This document shows, one piece after another, positions 20,699-32,042 of a DNA stretch of 64,000 bases. This DNA comes from an uncultured Paracoccaceae bacterium. GTDB taxonomy: Bacteria > Pseudomonadota > Alphaproteobacteria > Rhodobacterales > Rhodobacteraceae. The notes beneath the pieces were generated by a model. The model saw only the letters and a list, made by a program, of their open reading frames with translations, had not been told where the DNA came from and did no database searches. Both the position numbers and the translations under genes were made by a program. The first letter of the stretch is position 1. Each line of letters begins with the position of its first letter. The DNA is taken from the NCBI GenBank assembly GCA_947499635.1, contig CANMPD010000001.1, positions 62,001 through 126,000 of the forward strand. The letters run 5' to 3'.

Positions 20699-21319
20699 AT
20701 GTTAGATATTCACCACATCACCGATGAAATCCTTGCCCGCGAAGGCGGCTATGTAAACGATCCAGACGATCCGGGTGGGGCGACAAACCATGGTGTGACC
20801 CTTGGCACCCTGCAGCGGTTGGGCTTGGATGTGAACGCCGATGGGCAGGTGAATATACAAGATGTGCGCCAGTTGTCCCGCGAACAGGCAGCAAATATTT
20901 TTCTGCGACATTATTATTATGAGCCTAAAATCAATTTGTTACCAGATAAACTTCAGCCAAGTGTCTTTGATATGTATGTGAATTCGGGCAGCAACGCGGC
21001 GCGTATCTTACAACGATTGTTGCGGCAAATGGGGTATGATCTGCGTGTGGATGGTGCGCTTGGGCCGCAAACCGCACGCAGCGCGCATGCTGCAGCCCAA
21101 GTGGATGTGGCTGCACTCGTGGATGCGTATGGGATCGCACGGCGCAACTATTATTTCGACCTCGCTGATCGACGTCCCGCCAGCCGGAAATACGCACGTA
21201 GCCGTTCAGGCGATAAAGGAGGGTGGATCAAGCGCGCAGAAGAGTTCATTTCGCCAGCCTTTCATCTCAGTAATGCAGACTTTGCTGCACGGGTGCAGAC
21301 ATGGGGAGCGAATATATGA
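20699..21319 (+). CDS. GH108-family endolysin (N-acetylmuramidase), GTA lysis-type
   Basis: ILAREGGYVNDPDDPGGATNHGVTLGTL catalytic motif; C-terminal peptidoglycan-binding region (LRVDGALGPQTARSAHAA); internal DVNADGQVNIQD EF-hand-like loop. Confidence 0.9.
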   Translation: MLDIHHITDEILAREGGYVNDPDDPGGATNHGVTLGTLQRLGLDVNADGQVNIQDVRQLSREQAANIFLRHYYYEPKINLLPDKLQPSVFDMYVNSGSNAARILQRLLRQMGYDLRVDGALGPQTARSAHAAAQVDVAALVDAYGIARRNYYFDLADRRPASRKYARSRSGDKGGWIKRAEEFISPAFHLSNADFAARVQTWGANI

Positions 21320-21843
21320 TAATGCCATTGGTGAGTTCGTTTTTTGGAAACAATCGTAATGTGTTACGAGAAACAATTGAAGTTTTCCAAGAGAATGCCG
21401 AAGCAAGTGCCGTACGTGATAATTCGTTGACACAGGCAGCTTTGGCCCAGTTCGCAAAAGAATTCCAATCGCCCAAAGGCAGGTTCGAACGGGTAATGGA
21501 TGGGTTGAATCGCCTGCCACGCCCGATGTTGGCGTTGGGAACGTTGGGGTTGATGGTGTCGGCTATGGTTGATCCGCTATGGTTTGCTGCGCGCATGCAA
21601 GGAATTGCTTTGGTGCCAGAGCCACTTTGGTGGTTGTTGGGCATCGTTGTGTCTTTTTACTTTGGAGGGCGTGCGCAAATGAAGTCTCAGGAATTTCAAA
21701 GCAGTATGGCGAATACCTATGTGAATGCACAGCAGGTTGTATCACGGATAAATAACCTAACGCGCACCGAAAAAGCGAAACCAGACAATCCAGCATTGGC
21801 CCAATGGCAAACCCGCAAGGCTGCGGCGGCACGACGCGGGTGA
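21316..21843 (+). CDS. Holin of 3TM type (GTA release holin-like)
   Basis: ATGA overlap with the endolysin; hydrophobic helices MLALGTLGLMVSAMVDPLWFAARM and PEPLWWLLGIVVSFYFGGRAQMK. Confidence 0.85.
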   Translation: MIMPLVSSFFGNNRNVLRETIEVFQENAEASAVRDNSLTQAALAQFAKEFQSPKGRFERVMDGLNRLPRPMLALGTLGLMVSAMVDPLWFAARMQGIALVPEPLWWLLGIVVSFYFGGRAQMKSQEFQSSMANTYVNAQQVVSRINNLTRTEKAKPDNPALAQWQTRKAAAARRG

Positions 21844-21884
21844 TTGCGATTGGCTGCTGAGGCTTACAGGGATATACAGGGGGT

Positions 21885-23867
21885 ATGATAACAGAATTTG
21901 GCCACTTCGCCCTGATCCTCGCCTTTATGGTTGCCGTCGTTCAAATGGTGGTGCCGATGATTGGTGCATATAAACGCTGGGACGGCTGGATGGCCGTTGC
22001 AGAACCAGCTGCCCAGGGGCAGTTTTTGTTCACCTTCTTTGCTTTTGGCACCTTGATGTGGGCCTTTGCGACTTCGGATTTCTCGGTGGAATTGGTTGTC
22101 TTAAACAGCCATTCGGCGAAACCGATGCTTTATAAGCTTGCGGGGACTTGGGGCAATCACGAAGGGTCCATGCTGCTGTGGGTGCTTATTGTAACGCTGT
22201 TTGGGGCGGTGGCATCATTTGGTGGCAATGGCTTGCCACCGACGCTTAAGGCGCGGGTTCTGTCCGTTCAAGCAGCGATTGCGGTGGCGTTCTTTATCTT
22301 TATTCTGTTTACATCTAACCCGTTTGTGCGTGTGGCGGTTCCCCCCTTTGATGGGCAGGATTTAAATCCGTTGTTGCAAGATCCAGGCCTCGCCTTTCAT
22401 CCACCGTTTTTGTATCTCGGTTATGTAGGTCTGAGCATGGCGTTTTCCTTTGCCGTGGCTGCCCTGATTGAGGGGCGTGTGGATGCCGCATGGGGACGTT
22501 GGGTGCGGCCGTGGACCTTGGCCGCTTGGGTGTTCTTAACCATCGGTATTGGGCTTGGATCATGGTGGGCCTATTACGAACTGGGTTGGGGTGGTTTTTG
22601 GTTTTGGGACCCAGTCGAGAACGCGTCGCTGATGCCTTGGCTATTGGCTGCTGCGCTATTGCATTGCGCGATCGTTGTCGAAAAACGCGAAGTTCTCAAA
22701 AGCTGGACTGTATTGTTGGCAATTTTGGCCTTTGGCTTTTCTTTGATCGGCACGTTTATTGTTCGCTCGGGGCTGCTGACGTCGGTCCATGCGTTTGCGA
22801 ATGACCCCGAACGTGGCATCGTGATCTTGGTAATCCTGAGCTTGTTCACGGGCGGTGCGCTTATGTTGTTTGCACTGCGGGCGCAGGCGCTTGAGGCCAA
22901 AGGCGTTTTTGGAGCAGTCAGCCGGGAAAGCGCTTTGGTGGCGAATAATATCCTGTTGGCAGTTGGATGCTTTGTCGTCTTTGTTGGCACGGTGTGGCCC
23001 GTGGTTGCTGAGATGCTGTTTACGCGCAAATTATCGGTCGGACCTCCGTTTTTCGAGGCCGCCTTTACTCCGTTTATGGTTCTGCTTGGTCTGCTGTTGC
23101 CGATTGGCAGTATCATTCCTTGGAAACGCGGCAAGGTCCGCCGCAGTTTGTGGAGCCTGCGCTATGCAGCAGCATTGGCCGTTGCGCTCGCGGGATTGGC
23201 ATGGGCAATGCAAAGTGGTCAAAGCTTGCTGGGGCCTGTGGGTCTTTTGCTGGGGGCATGGATCGTCTTTGGGGCCATTGTCGATGTGTCGCTGCGGATC
23301 GGCAGCTGGACGCGCTTGTCGCGGTTGTGGCGGTTGCCACGTGCGGATTGGGGTAAGGCCGTGGCGCATGCGGGCTTTGGGGTGACAGTCTTTGCCATTG
23401 CGGGTCTTCTGGCCTGGCAAAAAGAGGACATTCGCGTTGCGCGCTTAAATGAGCCGTTTCAGGTTGGCCCATATCATTTGCTATTAGAGCATGTGAGCCA
23501 AGAACCTGGCCCCAACTATAGCAGTACCGTGGCGCAGATTGCTGTTACCCGGGACGGGCAATTGATTACCAAGCTGCATCCAGAAAAACGCATCTACCCC
23601 GTTGCACAGATGCCAACCACCGAGGCCGCGATTGATTTCCGTTTCACCCGGGATCTATATGTCGTTTTGGGGGACGCGCAGGATGGTGGGGGCTGGGCAA
23701 TTCGGACCTATATCAAACCTTTTGCCAATTGGATTTGGGGTGGGTGTTTGTTAATGGCGTTTGGTGGTCTCCTAAGCCTAAGTGATCGTCGTTTCCGTGT
23801 TGCGGCCCCTGGACGGAAAACGGGAAAGACAGGTGCGCCTCCTCCTGTGGAAAGGTCTGCGGTATGA
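21885..23867 (+). CDS. ccmF: Heme lyase CcmF/NrfE family subunit
   Basis: 660 aa; WGNHEGSMLLWVLI; WWAYYELGWGGFWFWDPVENASLMPWL (WWD motif). Confidence 0.97.
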   Translation: MITEFGHFALILAFMVAVVQMVVPMIGAYKRWDGWMAVAEPAAQGQFLFTFFAFGTLMWAFATSDFSVELVVLNSHSAKPMLYKLAGTWGNHEGSMLLWVLIVTLFGAVASFGGNGLPPTLKARVLSVQAAIAVAFFIFILFTSNPFVRVAVPPFDGQDLNPLLQDPGLAFHPPFLYLGYVGLSMAFSFAVAALIEGRVDAAWGRWVRPWTLAAWVFLTIGIGLGSWWAYYELGWGGFWFWDPVENASLMPWLLAAALLHCAIVVEKREVLKSWTVLLAILAFGFSLIGTFIVRSGLLTSVHAFANDPERGIVILVILSLFTGGALMLFALRAQALEAKGVFGAVSRESALVANNILLAVGCFVVFVGTVWPVVAEMLFTRKLSVGPPFFEAAFTPFMVLLGLLLPIGSIIPWKRGKVRRSLWSLRYAAALAVALAGLAWAMQSGQSLLGPVGLLLGAWIVFGAIVDVSLRIGSWTRLSRLWRLPRADWGKAVAHAGFGVTVFAIAGLLAWQKEDIRVARLNEPFQVGPYHLLLEHVSQEPGPNYSSTVAQIAVTRDGQLITKLHPEKRIYPVAQMPTTEAAIDFRFTRDLYVVLGDAQDGGGWAIRTYIKPFANWIWGGCLLMAFGGLLSLSDRRFRVAAPGRKTGKTGAPPPVERSAV

Positions 23868-24334
23868 TGCGTTTTGTGCGGCGTTGTGTGTTAACGCTAT
23901 GTCTGTGTCTTCCCGCTACATTTGCAGTTGCGGTTGAACCAGACGAAATTTTGAGCGACCCGGTGTTGGAAAATCGGGCGCGTGACATTTCACAGGGCTT
24001 GCGCTGTTTGGTATGTCGCAACGAAAGCATTGATGAATCCCATGCAGAGTTGGCCCGTGATTTACGTTTGCTGGTCCGGGAACGCCTTGTGGCAGGGGAC
24101 AGCAATGACGAAGTGGTCGCCTTTGTGGTCGATCGCTACGGAGAGTATGTTTTGCTCAACCCCACCACCACTGGTGTTAATTGGTTGTTGTGGGCTGCAG
24201 GGCCGATCATGTTTTTGATCGCAGCCGGGGTTGGTATTGTCTACGTACGCGGGCGAGATAAGCCCACTCAGGCAGCCGCATTGAGCGCACAAGAGCAAGC
24301 AAGGTTGGATGAGATTCTAAACGGTGAGACGTGA
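23864..24334 (+). CDS. ccmH: Cytochrome c-type biogenesis protein CcmH
   Basis: LRCLVCRNESIDESHAELARDLRLLVRERL (LRCxxC). Confidence 0.95.
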   Translation: MMRFVRRCVLTLCLCLPATFAVAVEPDEILSDPVLENRARDISQGLRCLVCRNESIDESHAELARDLRLLVRERLVAGDSNDEVVAFVVDRYGEYVLLNPTTTGVNWLLWAAGPIMFLIAAGVGIVYVRGRDKPTQAAALSAQEQARLDEILNGET

Positions 24335-24431
24335 ACTTAGGGCAGAGCTTTAAACCGTTATGCGGTCAAATTCTGCAGTTCAGTATATTCTAAAATCCCA
24401 CAACACTCGCCGAAAATATAACCACAAATAT

Positions 24432-24461
24432 AAAAGGCCCCGCAGATATGCAGGGCCTTTT
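24432..24461. terminator. Bidirectional terminator between ccmH and gltA
   Basis: aaaaggccccgca-gata-tgcagggcctttt stem (one mismatch). Confidence 0.8.
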
Positions 24462-24479
24462 GAAGATTTTTAAAAGCGT

Positions 24480-25775
24480 CTAGCGATCTTCGATCTTGAC
24501 GTAATCACGGGCGCTTTCACCGGTGTACAGCTGGCGTGGACGGCCAATTTTCATTGCTGGATCCGAGATCATCTCTTTCCACTGTGACACCCAACCAACG
24601 GTACGCGACAGCGCAAAGATCGGTGTGAACATGGATGTTGGGAAGCCCATCGCTTCGAGAATGATGCCTGAATAGAAATCAACATTCGGGAACAGTTTTT
24701 TCTCGATGAAATATGGATCGTTCAGGGCTGTTTGTTCCAGCTCTTTTGCGACCTGCAAGAGTGGGTTGTCTTCGACGCCCAGCAGCTCCAGAACTTCGTC
24801 CGCAGATTTCTTGAGAACGTTTGCACGTGGATCCGTGTTTTTGTAAACGCGGTGACCAAAGCCCATCAGACGGAACGGATCGTTCTTGTCTTTGGCGCGT
24901 GCAATAAATTCAGGGATACGGTCGACTGTTCCGATTTCCTTGAGCATTTCCAAGCAAGCTTGGTTTGCGCCACCATGCGCAGGACCCCATAGGCACGCGA
25001 TACCAGCGGCGATGCTTGCAAATGGGTTTGCACCAGACGAAGACGCCAGACGTACAGTCGAGGTCGACGCGTTTTGTTCGTGATCTGCATGCAGAGTAAA
25101 GATTCGGTCCATCGCACGCGACAGAATTGGGTTTACCTTGTACTCTTCGGCGGGCACCGAGAAACACATGTGCAAGAAGTTGGCTGCGTAATCCAGATCA
25201 TTACGTGGATATACAAATGGCTGGCCGATAGAATATTTATAAGCCATCGCCGCGATTGTTGGCAGTTTCGCGATCAGACGAATTGCTGCAACTTCACGCT
25301 GCCAAGGGTCGGTGATGTCGGTGGAATCGTGATAGAACGCGGACATTGCGCCTACAACGCCAACCATGGTCGCCATAGGGTGTGCGTCCCGGCGGAAGCC
25401 ACGGAAGAAGTTGTGCATCTGTTCATGCACCATCGTGTGACGTGTCACGCGAGTTTCAAAGTCATCAAGCTGTGTCTGCGACGGTAGCTCACCGTACATC
25501 AACAGATAGCAGACCTCGAGATAATGAGATTCGCCAGCGAGCTGATCAATTGGATAACCGCGGTGCAAAAGTTCACCTTTGCCGCCGTCAATAAATGTAA
25601 TGGTCGAGTCGCAGCTCGCGGTTGAGGTGAAACCTGGATCATATGTAAACACACCCGCTTGGGCATAGAGCTTGCGGATGTCCAGAACGTCAGGACCAGC
25701 AGTTGGTGAGAAAATGGGGAGTTCATAGGTCTCACCGTTCAGGCTGAGCTGAGCGGATTTCTGGGTGTCGGTCAT
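24480..25775 (-). CDS. gltA: Citrate synthase
   Basis: [53 protein letters not shown]. Confidence 0.97.
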   Translation of the reverse strand: MTDTQKSAQLSLNGETYELPIFSPTAGPDVLDIRKLYAQAGVFTYDPGFTSTASCDSTITFIDGGKGELLHRGYPIDQLAGESHYLEVCYLLMYGELPSQTQLDDFETRVTRHTMVHEQMHNFFRGFRRDAHPMATMVGVVGAMSAFYHDSTDITDPWQREVAAIRLIAKLPTIAAMAYKYSIGQPFVYPRNDLDYAANFLHMCFSVPAEEYKVNPILSRAMDRIFTLHADHEQNASTSTVRLASSSGANPFASIAAGIACLWGPAHGGANQACLEMLKEIGTVDRIPEFIARAKDKNDPFRLMGFGHRVYKNTDPRANVLKKSADEVLELLGVEDNPLLQVAKELEQTALNDPYFIEKKLFPNVDFYSGIILEAMGFPTSMFTPIFALSRTVGWVSQWKEMISDPAMKIGRPRQLYTGESARDYVKIEDR

Positions 25776-25901
25776 GTTAAGTCCCTTCCTGTTACAGGCG
25801 CATGGTGGCTTAGCCACCTGCGCAGCCGGACCACCTGACCACAGTATGTGGCTCAAGCGAAGTCCTAGCGTAATGGGCTTACTTACAACTTAACGTGTAT
25901 T

Positions 25902-27302
25902 TCAGCCCGTTACATCCTTAAGCCGGGCCACAGTTTCATCACGGCCCAGAATTATCATCATGTCAAATACCGACGGCGTCACAGCACGACCGGACAGCAC
26001 GGCCCGAAGAGGGCCTGCGAGCTTGCCAAACTTAGTCTCATGGGCCGCCGCAAATGCGTTTAGCGTGGCCTCTAGCTCCTCACGTGTCCAGCTAGCATTT
26101 TGCAGGTGCGGCGTCAATTCGTCCAGTATACCTTCGGATACTGTATCCAGTGCTTTTTGGGCTTTGGCGTCGCATTCTAACGGGCGTGCGGCGAGTGCAA
26201 ATTGTGCTTTCTCCAGCAGTTGCGGCAGGGTACGTGCACTGGATTTTAAGCAATACATTGCCTTTTGTAAGCTTTGTTTTTGCGTGTCCGTCAAGGGGGT
26301 GAGATCCGCAGCGGCAAGATAGCCTTCGATTTCCGATACGATTTCGGAATCGTTCATGATTGCAAGGTGTTGGCCGCAGATGTTCTCAAGTTTTTTGGTG
26401 TCAAACCGAGCCGGGCTTTTCCCTATTCCACCCAAGTCAAACCACTCTTTTACCTGGGTGTCTGTAAAGAATTCATCGTCTCCATGCGACCAACCCAGAC
26501 GCGCCAAATAGTTACGCATACCAGGCGCTGGATACCCCATGGCTTGATATTCCTGAGCGCCTAAAGCCCCATGGCGTTTGGAAAGTTTTTTGCCATCCGG
26601 GCCGTGGATCAAAGGAATATGTGCATAAACGGGCAAGGGCCAGCCCATTGCTGTGTAGATCATCATCTGCCGTGCAGCATTGTTGAGGTGGTCATCGCCG
26701 CGGATCACATGCGTGACGCCCATGTCATGATCATCCACAACAACAGCCAGCATATAGACCGGCGTTCCATCTGAACGCAGCAGGATCATATCATCCAGTT
26801 GCGTATTTTTTATCGTAACCTGACCTTGGACCTCGTCATTGATGACTGTCTGACCGTCTTGTGGTGCTTTGATGCGCACAACATAGGGCGCATCCGGATA
26901 GGTTGCAGGATCTGCATCGCGCCATGGGGACCGGTAGAGTGTCGATTTGCCTTCAGCCTTGGCGGCGTCGCGGAAAGCAGCGATTTCGTCTTGTGTTGCA
27001 AAACATTTATAGGCTTTGCCCTCAGACATCAGCTGATGGGCCACTTCGGCATGGCGGTCGGCGCGATCGAACTGGCTGATGACATCGCCATCATGATCCA
27101 ACCCCAACCATGACAGGCCTTGTAAAATAGCGTCGGTGGCTTCGGGTGTTGAGCGTTCGCGATCGGTGTCCTCGATCCGCAACAGAAATTTACCACCACG
27201 CCCACGGGCGTAAAGCCAGTTAAACAGCGCCGTACGAGCGCCTCCGATGTGCAAGTAACCGGTAGGCGAGGGGGCGAAGCGAGTGACAACCGTTTGGGAC
27301 AT
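25902..27302 (-). CDS. gltX: Glutamyl-tRNA synthetase
   Basis: [34 protein letters not shown] motif. Confidence 0.96.
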   Translation of the reverse strand: MSQTVVTRFAPSPTGYLHIGGARTALFNWLYARGRGGKFLLRIEDTDRERSTPEATDAILQGLSWLGLDHDGDVISQFDRADRHAEVAHQLMSEGKAYKCFATQDEIAAFRDAAKAEGKSTLYRSPWRDADPATYPDAPYVVRIKAPQDGQTVINDEVQGQVTIKNTQLDDMILLRSDGTPVYMLAVVVDDHDMGVTHVIRGDDHLNNAARQMMIYTAMGWPLPVYAHIPLIHGPDGKKLSKRHGALGAQEYQAMGYPAPGMRNYLARLGWSHGDDEFFTDTQVKEWFDLGGIGKSPARFDTKKLENICGQHLAIMNDSEIVSEIEGYLAAADLTPLTDTQKQSLQKAMYCLKSSARTLPQLLEKAQFALAARPLECDAKAQKALDTVSEGILDELTPHLQNASWTREELEATLNAFAAAHETKFGKLAGPLRAVLSGRAVTPSVFDMMIILGRDETVARLKDVTG

Positions 27303-27381
27303 AAGTAGCGTTTACCTTTTAGAAACCATATTTGGTTTTGATTTAACCACTGTCTACCGAGCCATTGGGTCAGGAGCAAGC

Positions 27382-29487
27382 ATGGGAGCCATCAATTGGG
27401 GGACGAACGTGTTTGACGCACAGCGCGGTCATCTGTTCACCTGGGTGCCTGTTTGCTTTGCTTTGGGCATTGGGCTGTATTTTTCCGTTTTAGTCGAACC
27501 TGATTTATGGGTGTATTGTCTGCTGATCCTTACGGCCTGTGGTTTAGCTGTGGTCGTATATTGCGCCCCATCGCCATTGGATGTCTTTGCTTTCGCGGGT
27601 ATTTTGGTGATTTTTGGCCTGTGTTATATGGGGGCACGTGCGCATTATATCGCGGCACCCGTGTTGGAGTTTCGTTATTACGGTCCTGTCGAAGGACGCG
27701 TGATCCTACGAGATCGGTCATCCAGTGATCGCATTCGGTTAACATTGGATCAGGTCCGTCTGGACGGGGTGCCCTCTGAGCGTAGGCCGACTCATGTACG
27801 GATTTCGCTGTTAGGGGACGCGGCCGTCGCAGCAGGTGGGCTTGGCGTCGGAGCACTGGTGATGACGACGGCACATCTGTCTCCACCTTCCAGTCCGGTT
27901 GAGCCGGGTGCGTTTGATTTTCGTCGCTATGCTTGGTTTCAGCAACTTGGCGCGATTGGGTATAGCCGTGTACCTGTTGTCTTGCGTGGAGAGGCTGACA
28001 CCACGGTGGTGCAACGGCTGCGCGGTCGAGTTTCGGCCTATCTACGGCAAGCCTTACCAGGAGATGTCGGGGCTGTCGCCGCTGCCCTTGCCGTTGGTGA
28101 TCGCAGTTATATCACACAAGATATATGGGATACGTTACGCCGTAGCAATCTGGCGCATTTGTTGGCCATATCTGGGCTGCACATGGGGTTGTTCACGGGC
28201 GTGGTGTTCAGCAGTTTGCGGGTGTTTTTGTCCCTATGGCCGCGCCTCGCGTTGCGATTGAACGTTAAAAGTTGGGCTGCGGCAGGTGCTTTGGTTGCTG
28301 GTGGAGGCTATTTGGTGATGTCCGGGGGCGCAGTCGCGACTGAGCGGGCTTTCGTCATGGTGGCGGTGATGCTGATTGCAACCATGATGGACCGACAGGC
28401 GATTACTGTGCGCGCCTTGGCTTTAGCTGCGATGATCGTCCTGTTGCGCCGACCTGAGAGTTTGTTGAACGCAGGGTTCCAAATGAGCTTTGCTGCAACG
28501 TTGGCATTGATCTTTGTATTTGGGGCGCTGCGTGACTGGCGGGCAAAAACACAATGGCCACGTGTGCCCAAGATTGTCATATGGGGGGCGGGCGTTTTTA
28601 TATCGTCTTTGGTGGCGGGGGCGGCGACAGCCCCTTTCGGAGCGGCGCATTTCAATGTTGTGTCACGTTATGGCTTGGCTGCAAACCTATTGGCTGTGCC
28701 TGTCATGGGGGGCGCCGTGGCCCCTGCCGCAGTTTTGAGCCTTGTGTTGTCAGCGATCGGTTTGCAAAGCCTAGGTTTGTGGATCGTCGGAGGTGGGATA
28801 TCCTATATTATATGGGTTGCTGATTGGGTCGCCGGTTGGACCGGTGCGCAGGCAGCTGTTGTGATACCTCCTCCTTGGGTTTTGCCTGTTATGTCACTTG
28901 GGGCTTTGTTTGTCGTGTTGTGGCAAGGGCGGTTGCGATGGTTGGGGGGGCTGCCTGTTGCCATCGCATGCGTTGCTTGGACGGCTGCGGGGGCAACTAT
29001 GAACAGCCGTCCCGAGGTTTTGATTGCTCAAGACGGAGGCCTCGTTGGTGTTATGACATCCCAAGGGCGTGCCCTGTCTCGGGCTAAAACAAAGGCATTT
29101 GCGGCAGATGCCTGGCGGCGCCACGATGGAGATGCGGCCTCACAAGAGGTGGCAGCACAACGATGGCCGGTGGGTGCGACACAGGTTTTACGTACTATTC
29201 CCTATGGTGCTGGCGAAATCATACATGTGATCGGAAAGCGTGGGGCTGCACAGATCACGAACTGTACGAAAGGGCAGATTATTGTAACGAACCAGCCTAG
29301 TAATATCGCGGGCGACTGCGAGATCTTTGATCCCGCGCGCCTACGTGTGTCAGGCAGTGTCGCATATCGTGGTCAGGGGCAACTGGTCACAGCGGCAGAT
29401 ATAGCAGGTGACCGGTTCTGGACATCACGTGGTTTACGCGAGTGGACATTTCAGTCATCAATATCTGGACAGGATTTTGGTCAATAG
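27382..29487 (+). CDS. comEC: ComEC/Rec2-family DNA translocation protein
   Basis: DUF4131-like N-terminus; [24 protein letters not shown] and [19 protein letters not shown] competence-domain motifs; ATG at 27382 preceded by aggag. Confidence 0.88.
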   Translation: MGAINWGTNVFDAQRGHLFTWVPVCFALGIGLYFSVLVEPDLWVYCLLILTACGLAVVVYCAPSPLDVFAFAGILVIFGLCYMGARAHYIAAPVLEFRYYGPVEGRVILRDRSSSDRIRLTLDQVRLDGVPSERRPTHVRISLLGDAAVAAGGLGVGALVMTTAHLSPPSSPVEPGAFDFRRYAWFQQLGAIGYSRVPVVLRGEADTTVVQRLRGRVSAYLRQALPGDVGAVAAALAVGDRSYITQDIWDTLRRSNLAHLLAISGLHMGLFTGVVFSSLRVFLSLWPRLALRLNVKSWAAAGALVAGGGYLVMSGGAVATERAFVMVAVMLIATMMDRQAITVRALALAAMIVLLRRPESLLNAGFQMSFAATLALIFVFGALRDWRAKTQWPRVPKIVIWGAGVFISSLVAGAATAPFGAAHFNVVSRYGLAANLLAVPVMGGAVAPAAVLSLVLSAIGLQSLGLWIVGGGISYIIWVADWVAGWTGAQAAVVIPPPWVLPVMSLGALFVVLWQGRLRWLGGLPVAIACVAWTAAGATMNSRPEVLIAQDGGLVGVMTSQGRALSRAKTKAFAADAWRRHDGDAASQEVAAQRWPVGATQVLRTIPYGAGEIIHVIGKRGAAQITNCTKGQIIVTNQPSNIAGDCEIFDPARLRVSGSVAYRGQGQLVTAADIAGDRFWTSRGLREWTFQSSISGQDFGQ

Positions 29488-30203
29488 GTGCGAATTAGCC
29501 CTGCTAAAACGCCTTGAACTTGCACTTGGCCAAGAGGGAAGCTGCGTGTGGGAAAGGCGGGGTTTGCAGCCTCAAGTTCGACAGTATCGCCGGTGCGAAA
29601 ATATCGTTTGAGAGTGGCCTCATAGCCTTCCACCATGGCGACAACGATGTCTCCATTTCTAGCAACGCTTGTCTCGCGGATTACAACCACATCACCGTTG
29701 TTGATACCTGCTTCGATCATAGATTCGCCTTTAACCTCAAGCGCGTAGTGCTGACCCGAGTTTGATAGCATCGCATTTGGAATCGTAACATGTTGCGCCC
29801 CATCTCCAATCGCCTCGATTGGGATACCAGCAGCAATACGCCCCATCAATGGAAGCTCAGTAACCGCGGCTGAGGCAGGCGGTTGTGTCTCTGAGGATTT
29901 TCCACCCTCAATCACCTGTGGCTCAAACCCTTGATCAGATGGGGGCTTTGAGGCCTCTAAACCTGCAGGGGTTGCCAACTCACCGATACTATCGGGCAGG
30001 CGCAAAATTTCAATCGCGCGGGCACGATGTGCAAGACGACGAATAAATCCGCGTTCTTCGAGCGCGGTAATCAGGCGATGGATGCCAGATTTAGATCGTA
30101 AATCGAGTGCGACTTTCATTTCATCAAAACTGGGTGATACACTATCGCGTTGAACACGTGTGTGAATAAATTCCAGCAGTTGTAACTGTTTTTTGGTCAG
30201 CAT
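29481..30203 (-). CDS. lexA: SOS repressor LexA
   Basis: [17 protein letters not shown]...[46 protein letters not shown] cleavage region; [17 protein letters not shown] Ser motif. Confidence 0.96.
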   Translation of the reverse strand: MLTKKQLQLLEFIHTRVQRDSVSPSFDEMKVALDLRSKSGIHRLITALEERGFIRRLAHRARAIEILRLPDSIGELATPAGLEASKPPSDQGFEPQVIEGGKSSETQPPASAAVTELPLMGRIAAGIPIEAIGDGAQHVTIPNAMLSNSGQHYALEVKGESMIEAGINNGDVVVIRETSVARNGDIVVAMVEGYEATLKRYFRTGDTVELEAANPAFPTRSFPLGQVQVQGVLAGLIRTY

Positions 30204-30235
30204 TACTGTTGCCTCAGGTTTGATGTGTTTTGTTT

Positions 30236-30250
30236 GTTCTATACATGTTC
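30236..30250. promoter_or_regulatory. LexA (SOS) box, alphaproteobacterial GTTC-N7-GTTC type
   Basis: GTTCTATACATGTTC about 33 bp upstream of the lexA start. Confidence 0.85.
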
Positions 30251-30317
30251 CCGTTTTGTGTCAACGATCGTTCTGGTGCGCAGACGTAAGCCATACGTTA
30301 AAACAGCAACATATATG

Positions 30318-31517
30318 TCAAAACCAAAGGTAATTGACGGTTTCACCGGCTTTGTGTTCAAGGTCTTCGATGGGGCGGATCAGCAGTGCGTTTGCCTGTG
30401 CAAGTGTGGCCAGCAGTGAGCTGTCTTGGCTGTCGCTTGGTGTAATCACCGGGGTTGCACCATCGTATGTGACATGCGCCCGCATATAATGTTCGCGCGG
30501 CCCGTTGGCGGCAATGTCGCAGGTCAGGCGTGCTTGACCGATAGGTCCGATATCAGCGGGCAGGCCCAGCATTTTACGGATCATTGGCACAAGGAACAAT
30601 TTGGTGCAAACCATTGATGAGACAGGGTTCCCGGGCAGGCCGACCATAGCCATGCCGTGTTGCGCACCTTTGGTTAAACGTCCGGCAAGTAAGGGCTTTC
30701 CTGGACGCATCGCCACTTTGTAAAACACGCGTTCCAACCCAAGCTCGAGAGCTGCACTTGAGACCAGATCATGATCGCCAACCGAAGCCCCCCCGATGGT
30801 GACCAATAGGTCAGCACCTGCGGCGAGATCAAAGGTGGTCTTTAAGGAGGCGATCGTGTCGCGTGCGATGGGGAGCAGGCGTACATCTGCACCAACCTGT
30901 TCCAGCATAGCTTTGATGCCATAACTGTTTGATGCGATGATTTGGTCAGGGCCCGGAGTTTGACCGGGTGAGACCAGTTCGTCCCCGGTGGCAAGAACAG
31001 CCACGATCGGGCGACGGGTGACGGGAACATCCGATATGTTCATCGAGGCGAGCAGGGCAATATCCGAAGCTCCCAAGAGGCGAGGGGCCGAAATTTCGTC
31101 GCCAATGGAAAAGTCACACCCCAGAGCCCGGATATTGTTTTTAGTACCAGGATCTTTGGAAATCGTGATTACGTTGCCTGAGCGTGTGATGTCTTCTTGG
31201 ATGACGACGAAATCTGTACCTTCGGGCACCGGTGCGCCGGTAAAGATGCGCACAGCCTGACCTGCGCCAACTGTGCCGTCAAACGCATGGCCGGCTGCGG
31301 CTTCGCCGATAACTTTGAACATGGCGTGCTGTTCGACTTCGGTAGACTTCATCGCATAACCGTCCATGGCCGAGGCATGAAACGGCGGTTGATTGCGTCG
31401 CGCCGCGACAGATTGGCCAAGCACACGACCGGCTGCGTCTTTCAAAGGAACAGTTTCGCAAGGAAGTTGCGTTGCCAGTTCAAGAACCGCAGTGCGGGCT
31501 TGGTCGACGGTGATCAT
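30318..31517 (-). CDS. moeA: Molybdopterin molybdenumtransferase MoeA
   Basis: [46 protein letters not shown]. Confidence 0.95.
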   Translation of the reverse strand: MITVDQARTAVLELATQLPCETVPLKDAAGRVLGQSVAARRNQPPFHASAMDGYAMKSTEVEQHAMFKVIGEAAAGHAFDGTVGAGQAVRIFTGAPVPEGTDFVVIQEDITRSGNVITISKDPGTKNNIRALGCDFSIGDEISAPRLLGASDIALLASMNISDVPVTRRPIVAVLATGDELVSPGQTPGPDQIIASNSYGIKAMLEQVGADVRLLPIARDTIASLKTTFDLAAGADLLVTIGGASVGDHDLVSSAALELGLERVFYKVAMRPGKPLLAGRLTKGAQHGMAMVGLPGNPVSSMVCTKLFLVPMIRKMLGLPADIGPIGQARLTCDIAANGPREHYMRAHVTYDGATPVITPSDSQDSSLLATLAQANALLIRPIEDLEHKAGETVNYLWF

Positions 31518-31990
31518 AGTTCGGCCTCGTAACGACCGGATTTTCCACCGTCTTTTAATATGACGCGAATGTTATTTATTTCCATAGCTTTGTCGGCAGC
31601 TTTGGCCATGTCATAGACCGTGAGCGCCGCAGTTGACACGGCGGTGAGGGCCTCCATCTCAACGCCGGTTTGCCCGGTGGTTTTCACGGTTGCCTCAATT
31701 TGGATGCCGGGAAGATCTGGGTCAAGTGTGAGCTCTACCGCGACTTTGGTGATGGGCAATGGGTGACACAATGGGATCAAGGTCGATGTGTGTTTGGCAC
31801 CCATAATGCCCGCAAGCCGTGCAACCGACAGCACATCCCCCTTTTTTGCACGGCCTTGCGCGATCAGATCAAAGGTGTCTTGTGCCATTTTGATCTGGCC
31901 TGCAGCGGTCGCAATGCGGGATGTAACGTCTTTATCCGAGACATCAACCATATGGGCGTCGCCCTTGGCGTCGAAATGGGTCAGGCTCAT
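31514..31990 (-). CDS. moaC: Cyclic pyranopterin monophosphate synthase MoaC
   Basis: [55 protein letters not shown]. Confidence 0.96.
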   Translation of the reverse strand: MSLTHFDAKGDAHMVDVSDKDVTSRIATAAGQIKMAQDTFDLIAQGRAKKGDVLSVARLAGIMGAKHTSTLIPLCHPLPITKVAVELTLDPDLPGIQIEATVKTTGQTGVEMEALTAVSTAALTVYDMAKAADKAMEINNIRVILKDGGKSGRYEAEL

Positions 31991-32042
31991 ATGGTGTTCC
32001 TTTGCAGGTGTAGATTTATAGAGCTTACATGTTGGGCAAAGC

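Noticed and set aside
22574-23134. 186-aa - strand ORF opposite ccmF
   Set aside because: Antisense shadow of a strongly supported heme lyase gene.
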